Source: Paenibacillus sp. OK003
GTDB taxonomy: Bacteria; Bacillota; Bacilli; Paenibacillales; Paenibacillaceae
DNA: 64,000 nucleotides
Direction: 5' to 3'
Assembly (NCBI RefSeq): GCF_900109515.1
Contig: NZ_FOBD01000016.1
Span: 115,692 to 179,691, forward strand
The stretch's first letter is position 1. Every line of letters begins with the position of its first letter. This document shows, piece after piece, positions 59,973 through 64,000 of this stretch. The notes below the pieces were generated by a model. It was not told where the DNA came from and did not search any database. It was given only the letters and a program-made list of their open reading frames with translations. The position numbers were made by a program, and so were the translations under genes.

Positions 59973-61817
59973 TTATCGAATGGCCACTTTATACGTACGC
60001 AACCACGAGTTGATTTGTGTTAGATAAGCAAATAGCTGTGGACCCGACATTAGCTGTCCAAACCAGGGCAGGTTCGATGAAGCATCCGGTGAGGAGGCCA
60101 ATTTGCGAATTTGAGCTTTGTCGATTAATGGCAAGATCGGTGAGCTTGCATCATCCAGAATATCAAGCACCTGCTGTTTAACGGCAGCAAGATACTGCGG
60201 GTTATGTGTTTTCGGATATGGACTCTTTTTCCGGTACAACACATCGTCAGGCAGTACACCTTCCAGCGCTTTACGCAGAATACCTTTTTCCCGTCCGCCT
60301 GTCATTTTCATGTCCCAAGGCACGTTAAATACATATTGAATCAAACGGTGATCACAGTAAGGCACCCGAACCTCAAGCCCAGCTCCCATACTCATCCGAT
60401 CTTTCCGATCTAGTAGTGTAGGCATGAACCGGGTGATGTTCAGATAGGACATTACTCGCATCTGGGCTGATTTACCGGTCTCCCCATCGAGTAGAGGTAC
60501 TTCAGCCACAGCATCTGAATAGCGGTCCGCGAGATAGTCGAGTGGCCTGATCCATTCCCGAATGTCCGGGGATAACAATCCTGCTCGCATATCAGGCGCT
60601 ACAGACCATGGGAATGTACCGGAGTTCAGCATCTCTTCCCGATGGAACCAGGGATAACCGCCAAATACTTCATCCGCTGCTTCGCCTGAGATGGCAACGG
60701 TGGCTCCTTTTTTGATTTCTTTACAGAACAGATAGAGAGAGGAATCCACATCCGCCATCCCTGGCAAATCCCGCACAAGCATAGCCTGGGTCAGTGCATG
60801 AACCAACTCGCCATTTTCAATCTCAATCCAGTGATGATCTGTCTTCAGTTCATCCACCATACGCTTAATCCAGGGTCCATCTGCACCAGGCTGGAAGGAA
60901 TGGGCCTGAAAATGCTTTGCATTATCCACATAGTCCACAGAATACGTGCTGACCTGACCTTGACCTGTACGATTATAATAATCCACCGCTAATGCAGATA
61001 GAGCACTTGAATCCAGGCCACCTGACAAAAGGGAGCAGACAGGGACATCCGAAGCCAATTGGCGTTCTAATGTATCTTGCAACAGTCTGCGTACCTCAGC
61101 AGCTGTCTCTTCCAAATTATGTTCATGATGATGACTTTCCAGCTTCCAGTAAGCATAGGTTTTAATGCCGTTTCGGTTGTAAATAAGCGCATGCGCAGGT
61201 TTGAGCTCGTTAAGGGAGGAGTATACGCCGTGTCCAGGTGTCCGGGCAGGACCGACAATAAATACTTCTGCCAAACCTTCAGGTCCAACCGCAGCTTCAA
61301 CATCCGGGTGGATGAGCAGTGCTTTGGGTTCTGAGCCAAATACGAGTGAATCCTTTGCATGACTGTAGAACAGGGGTTTGACGCCCAGGCGATCACGGGC
61401 AATAAAAACCTGTTCGCGTCCGCCATCCCATATAGCAAAGGCAAAAATGCCGTTAAACCGGTCAACGCAGGCCGGTCCCCACTCCATATAAGAGGCGAGC
61501 AGCACTTCCGTATCACATTGTGTGCGGAAATGGTGTCCGCGCTGGAGCAATTCCTTTTTCAACTCGGGTGCATTGTATAGTTCTCCGTTATACACGACGG
61601 TATAGGAGGTGTCTCCCTGTAACGCATGCATGGGCTGTGCCCCGTTCTCCGGGTCCATAACGCTGAGACGCCGATGTCCGAACGCACAAGGATTGGAGAT
61701 CCATGTACCTGAAGCGTCGGGCCCCCGGTTCGACAAGCTGTCCGTCATCCGGACCAGCAGCTCTGATTCCTGGGTCAAATCCCGATTCCACTGTATGAAG
61801 CCGGTTATACCGCACAT
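59973..61817 (-). CDS. asnB: Asparagine synthetase (glutamine-hydrolysing)
   Basis: 614 residues. Makes asparagine from aspartate, glutamine and ATP. N-terminal glutaminase begins MCGITGF with the nucleophile Cys2, then NRGPDASG, VYNGELYN and DTEVLLASY. The synthetase half has the ATP pyrophosphatase loop SLLSGGLDSSALS, and RKDRMSMGAGLEVRVPYCDH near the end. ATG 61817 is required to place Cys at position 2 and has AAAGGATG upstream; the frame opens 10 codons earlier. Whether it is a housekeeping AsnB or a sporulation-type AsnO-like paralogue cannot be decided. Single gene, divergent from the small genes at 62 kb. Confidence 0.95.
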   Translation of the reverse strand: MCGITGFIQWNRDLTQESELLVRMTDSLSNRGPDASGTWISNPCAFGHRRLSVMDPENGAQPMHALQGDTSYTVVYNGELYNAPELKKELLQRGHHFRTQCDTEVLLASYMEWGPACVDRFNGIFAFAIWDGGREQVFIARDRLGVKPLFYSHAKDSLVFGSEPKALLIHPDVEAAVGPEGLAEVFIVGPARTPGHGVYSSLNELKPAHALIYNRNGIKTYAYWKLESHHHEHNLEETAAEVRRLLQDTLERQLASDVPVCSLLSGGLDSSALSALAVDYYNRTGQGQVSTYSVDYVDNAKHFQAHSFQPGADGPWIKRMVDELKTDHHWIEIENGELVHALTQAMLVRDLPGMADVDSSLYLFCKEIKKGATVAISGEAADEVFGGYPWFHREEMLNSGTFPWSVAPDMRAGLLSPDIREWIRPLDYLADRYSDAVAEVPLLDGETGKSAQMRVMSYLNITRFMPTLLDRKDRMSMGAGLEVRVPYCDHRLIQYVFNVPWDMKMTGGREKGILRKALEGVLPDDVLYRKKSPYPKTHNPQYLAAVKQQVLDILDDASSPILPLIDKAQIRKLASSPDASSNLPWFGQLMSGPQLFAYLTQINSWLRTYKVAIR

Positions 61818-62012
61818 GGTTTGTTCATCCTTTCTTAGTCGAGTCATTCATCCGTATGGCTGCTTAAGTCGCTCACAGCCAGCAAATGTTGTCTTTTTCG
61901 TCAGAAGTCGTAACAAATATATGCCGAAAGCAGGCATAAAATGTCTGTCCTCTTCGGAAACTAGTTCTAGGGACAACGGCCTCAACATGCCTGTGAAGGA
62001 GAGAACTTGCAA

Positions 62013-62312
62013 ATGGACAGTATGACCTATTATGTATCTGTCATGGGGCGCTCTGTTATTCCGGACCCGCACGTAACGTCGTATGAATGGGTGATCCAGG
62101 CGACGCCTCAGGAGGCGGAACAATTACTGGGACTGCTTAATCTAATGCAGGAAAAAGAGGAAGAGGCCTTTCCAGGAATGGTATTCCCTTGGCCAGATAC
62201 GCCTGAGGAGTCTGTAAACCGTGCATATGAAGCTGTGTTACAGCAGGTATATCGGGAAATTTATCGCTTGGGAACACCAGAGACCCGATACCAGATCGAG
62301 CAAAGTACATGA
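62013..62312 (+). CDS. Hypothetical protein (99 aa)
   Basis: 99 residues, MDSMTYYVSVMGRSVIPDPH, acidic and helical in the second half (EAEQLLGLLNLMQEKEEEAF). ATG 62013 has AAGGAGAG nine bases upstream; TTG 62007 is in frame but too close to that site. No domain recognised. 25 bases before the next small gene, probably co-transcribed. Confidence 0.6.
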   Translation: MDSMTYYVSVMGRSVIPDPHVTSYEWVIQATPQEAEQLLGLLNLMQEKEEEAFPGMVFPWPDTPEESVNRAYEAVLQQVYREIYRLGTPETRYQIEQST

Positions 62313-62337
62313 AATGGACAAAGGAGCGCGATAACAA

Positions 62338-62694
62338 ATGTATGCCATTCAGGATGCCAAAATACGCAGATTAACCGAAGTAGATGGATTGTCTTGTGCA
62401 GAAGTTGAGGTACAGCCTGGAAATACGGGGGATCCGTCTTTGCTTGTATACGTTGCGGCTACCCAGCCGGGGAATTCACTTGAAGTCGTTCGAATTGTAC
62501 GCAATCATTCGGATGCAGTTCTGGATTGGTACAATAACAATATGCACACAGCGTTTGAAGATGCCACGGAAACGGCGTTTGAGAACAGTGAAGGCATTAC
62601 AGCAGGGGAAGATAAAGCCCGGTTCCAGAGTGAGCTGCTTGCTTTTGGATTACTGGGGCCGACGCTTCAGCGCTATTTGGTGGGCCAAGGTTAA
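62338..62694 (+). CDS. Hypothetical protein (118 aa)
   Basis: 118 residues, MYAIQDAKIRRLTEVDGLSC, alternating beta strands (LLVYVAATQPGNSLEVVRIV) followed by an acidic helical half (NNNMHTAFEDATETAFENSE). AAAGGAGCG precedes ATG 62338. No known motif. It forms a pair with the 99-residue gene upstream; function unknown. Confidence 0.6.
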   Translation: MYAIQDAKIRRLTEVDGLSCAEVEVQPGNTGDPSLLVYVAATQPGNSLEVVRIVRNHSDAVLDWYNNNMHTAFEDATETAFENSEGITAGEDKARFQSELLAFGLLGPTLQRYLVGQG

Positions 62695-62785
62695 GGTGGG
62701 CGTTCCAACATATGCCGATAGCAGCAAAGGATAAGCGAAATTCCCCCGAGCCATACTATATGCAAGTTCCGGGGAGGTGATAGCA

Positions 62786-62914
62786 ATGGCTTCCAAGTTC
62801 AAGAAAAACAAAGGGAACCTTTATGCGCATCATACCGAGTTTGCCGAGGAAGTGCTCGCCATTAACAGCAAGCGTCCTGCCCAGAGAAATCCGTGGCGTC
62901 AGGGAAACAAGTAA
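62786..62914 (+). CDS. Small basic protein (42 aa)
   Basis: 42 codons from ATG 62786 with a strong GGGGAGGTG site, ending TAA 62912-62914 just before a terminator. The peptide starts MASKFKKNKGNLYAHHTEFA, contains EFAEEVLA and ends in NPWRQGNK. The size, basic ends and acidic centre recall the many minor small spore proteins of Bacilli, but I cannot name a family. The excellent ribosome binding site and terminator support a real gene. Confidence 0.6.
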   Translation: MASKFKKNKGNLYAHHTEFAEEVLAINSKRPAQRNPWRQGNK

Positions 62915-62923
62915 CCGGAATGC

Positions 62924-62957
62924 AAAAACCCGCCCTTCTTTCGAAAGGCGGGTTTTT
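62924..62957. terminator. Bidirectional terminator
   Basis: AAAAACCCGCC (62924-62934) and GGCGGGTTTTT (62947-62957), 12-nt loop; T-runs on both strands serve the 42-aa gene and the DUF4870-like gene. Confidence 0.9.
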
Positions 62958-62992
62958 GAATGTTTAATTTAACTTGATTGTGACGCTTGTGT

Positions 62993-63286
62993 TCAGGCAT
63001 ATTCACGCAGTACTTGAATACCTTTGACGATATTGTACACAAAACTTAATGCATAAATGACAAAGAACAGAATTACAAATCCGACAGCGGAACCCAGACT
63101 GTGTGCGGTAACAAAGAAGTAAAGCAGCGGGATTGCCGCAAGAAAGGGGAATATATGCGAGAATAAGGCTCGTTTAGCGTGTCCCTCAATATAGTTGTCC
63201 TTGGCCACAATCCAAATAATGATGGGGAACAGGAACGGGGCAAAGAAAATACTAAAATAGGATAATGCTGATAAAAGTTGTCTCAT
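62993..63286 (-). CDS. Small membrane protein, DUF4870-like
   Basis: 97 residues with three hydrophobic segments: LLSALSYFSIFFAPFLFPII, then after DNYIEGHAKRALFSHIFPFL a second, and a third (GSAVGFVILFFVIYALSFVY). The position of the short polar EGHAKRA loop and the IVKGIQVLREY end fit DUF4870/YtzA-type proteins, of unknown function. ATG 63286 has AAAGGAGAG. Single gene. The 282 bp to its right contain its promoter region and the tRNA promoter; nothing else is recognised. Confidence 0.75.
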   Translation of the reverse strand: MRQLLSALSYFSIFFAPFLFPIIIWIVAKDNYIEGHAKRALFSHIFPFLAAIPLLYFFVTAHSLGSAVGFVILFFVIYALSFVYNIVKGIQVLREYA

Positions 63287-63507
63287 AGCGGTTTCTCTCC
63301 TTTATTTGGTTCTGTAGAATGTATGTATGCAAATGATTACCCAGCAGGTCTCATTCTGAATATGTCTGCCCATTCCAAATGCACCTGATCTTAATATCCT
63401 CAATATTGCCTGCTTCAAGCATTCATATTCTGTACCTGTGTTGAGTATGAAAATAATACGTTCAAGTCATGTGGAATGATGCAATTATTAATTTTTTTAT
63501 AAAACTA

Positions 63508-63535
63508 TTGAAAAATATAGAAATGAGAGTATAAT
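63508..63535 (+). promoter_or_regulatory. tRNA-Arg promoter
   Basis: TTGAAA (63508-63513), 16-bp spacer, TATAAT (63530-63535), 33 bp before the mature tRNA start. Confidence 0.75.
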
Positions 63536-63568
63536 AGGAATCGCGCGGTATTTTTATTATACATATTT

Positions 63569-63642
<74 letters not shown>

Positions 63643-63645
63643 TTA

Positions 63646-63673
63646 GAAAAAGCTTCCTTCGGGAAGCTTTTTT
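63646..63673 (+). terminator. tRNA terminator
   Basis: AGCTTCC-TTCG-GGAAGCT with flanking A5 and T6. Confidence 0.9.
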
Positions 63674-63824
63674 GCGTACAAGGGATGAGAACCCCAAAGG
63701 TTCGTCGGAGCATCCGCTTCGGTAGGAATACTTTGAATTCTCGAAAGTAGGTGAATTCTTATAGGTATAAACTATCAACTGTATAGAATTTATATATTTA
63801 AATAATAAACTGTCTTGTGACACA

Positions 63825-63932
63825 ATGAAGATATCAAATCATGAAAGCAATCCTTGGTATTTTCCGACGATCGGGCAATATAGCAACATTTTGGAACAAG
63901 GCGGATTTTCGTATTATCAGGTTAGCCAGTAA
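63825..63932 (+). pseudogene. Short remnant resembling the end of a class I methyltransferase
   Basis: A 35-codon frame (ATG 63825 to TAA 63932) whose centre, NPWYFPTIGQYSNILEQGGF, closely recalls the PWYFPSIGEYxxLLExxGF segment of SAM-dependent methyltransferases, which normally lies well after the SAM site. No upstream methyltransferase core is present in any frame and there is no ribosome binding site, so this is probably a gene fragment. Its end lies in the terminator below. Confidence 0.5.
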
Positions 63933-63952
63933 TTACTGGTTGGCCTTTTTTT
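63919..63952 (+). terminator. Terminator over the end of the remnant
   Basis: AGGTTAGCCAGT pairs with ACTGGTTGGCCT (G-U allowed), AATT loop, then T7. The last 48 bases of the window show nothing recognisable. Confidence 0.8.
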
Positions 63953-64000
63953 GTGGTCGTTTTACGATGGGGGGAGCCGGGAGAACGTGGCGGCTTTAGA

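Noticed and set aside
61818..62012. T-box leader for asnB
   Set aside because: No T-box sequence or antiterminator pair is visible on the minus strand; only a short ATGCC/GGCAT repeat.

Overview
The window looks like chromosomal DNA of a Paenibacillus species or close relative. The evidence is moderate GC content, strong AAGGAGG-type ribosome binding sites, endospore genes (gerE, gerM, a YhcN/YlaJ-type lipoprotein), a very large surface protein ending in three SLH domains, and an AraC-type membrane regulator next to an LplB/YtcP/LplA-type sugar importer. The genus call is inference from gene content and style; no 16S or ribosomal protein gene is present. I saw no phage, insertion sequence or CRISPR array.

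Layout. 0-4.3 kb: the end of a sugar-nucleotide / surface-glycan block (RmlD-like tail, NAD-dependent epimerase, two paralogous GT2 glycosyltransferases, a GT4 glycosyltransferase with a coupled 57-aa gene). 4.5-7.8 kb: a small unknown gene, a DHA2-type drug exporter behind a striking operator array, and another GT4 enzyme. 8-12.3 kb: a four-gene GldA/GldF/GldG/DUF4340 ABC transporter operon. 12.5-16.2 kb: a YhcN-like lipoprotein, gerE, a RhuM-family gene bracketed by a 104-bp direct duplication of the gerE 3' end and terminator, and two small unknown genes, one with a pseudoknotted leader. 16.4-19.2 kb: GlcNAc-6-phosphate operon (RpiR regulator, nagB, nagA). 19.4-27.8 kb: a HupE/UreJ-type membrane protein and a 2297-aa SLH-anchored PHP-hydrolase protein with Pho-box-like repeats upstream. 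28-30.3 kb: an unknown gene, a hairpin-rich intergenic element and an M20 dipeptidase.

30.5-43.4 kb is a carbohydrate-utilisation locus. A membrane AraC regulator precedes two permeases, a lipoprotein binding protein, a GH106-like hydrolase, a NodB-type deacetylase and a GH105 unsaturated glucuronyl hydrolase. The enzymes lack signal peptides, so imported oligosaccharides are probably processed inside the cell. A perfect CRE site suggests CcpA control.

43.5-52.3 kb: DUF72, a methyltransferase with an MBL-fold hydrolase, a compact flavin/haem redox operon (small secreted protein, ApbE, ferric-reductase-like membrane protein), a YutG-type protein, then gerM-rph-rdgB. 52.6-57.9 kb: the complete, functionally uncharacterised STM4015-4014-4013-4012-4011 cluster (LRR protein, ATP-grasp, sulfatase/phosphatase-fold, two radical SAM enzymes), the best candidate here for an undescribed pathway. 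58-64 kb: a chemoreceptor, asparagine synthetase, small unknown genes, tRNA-Arg(UCU) and a short methyltransferase remnant.

Start codons were chosen by ribosome binding site and overlap, so several proteins are shorter than the longest open frame. All family names come from reading motifs by eye; no database search was run.
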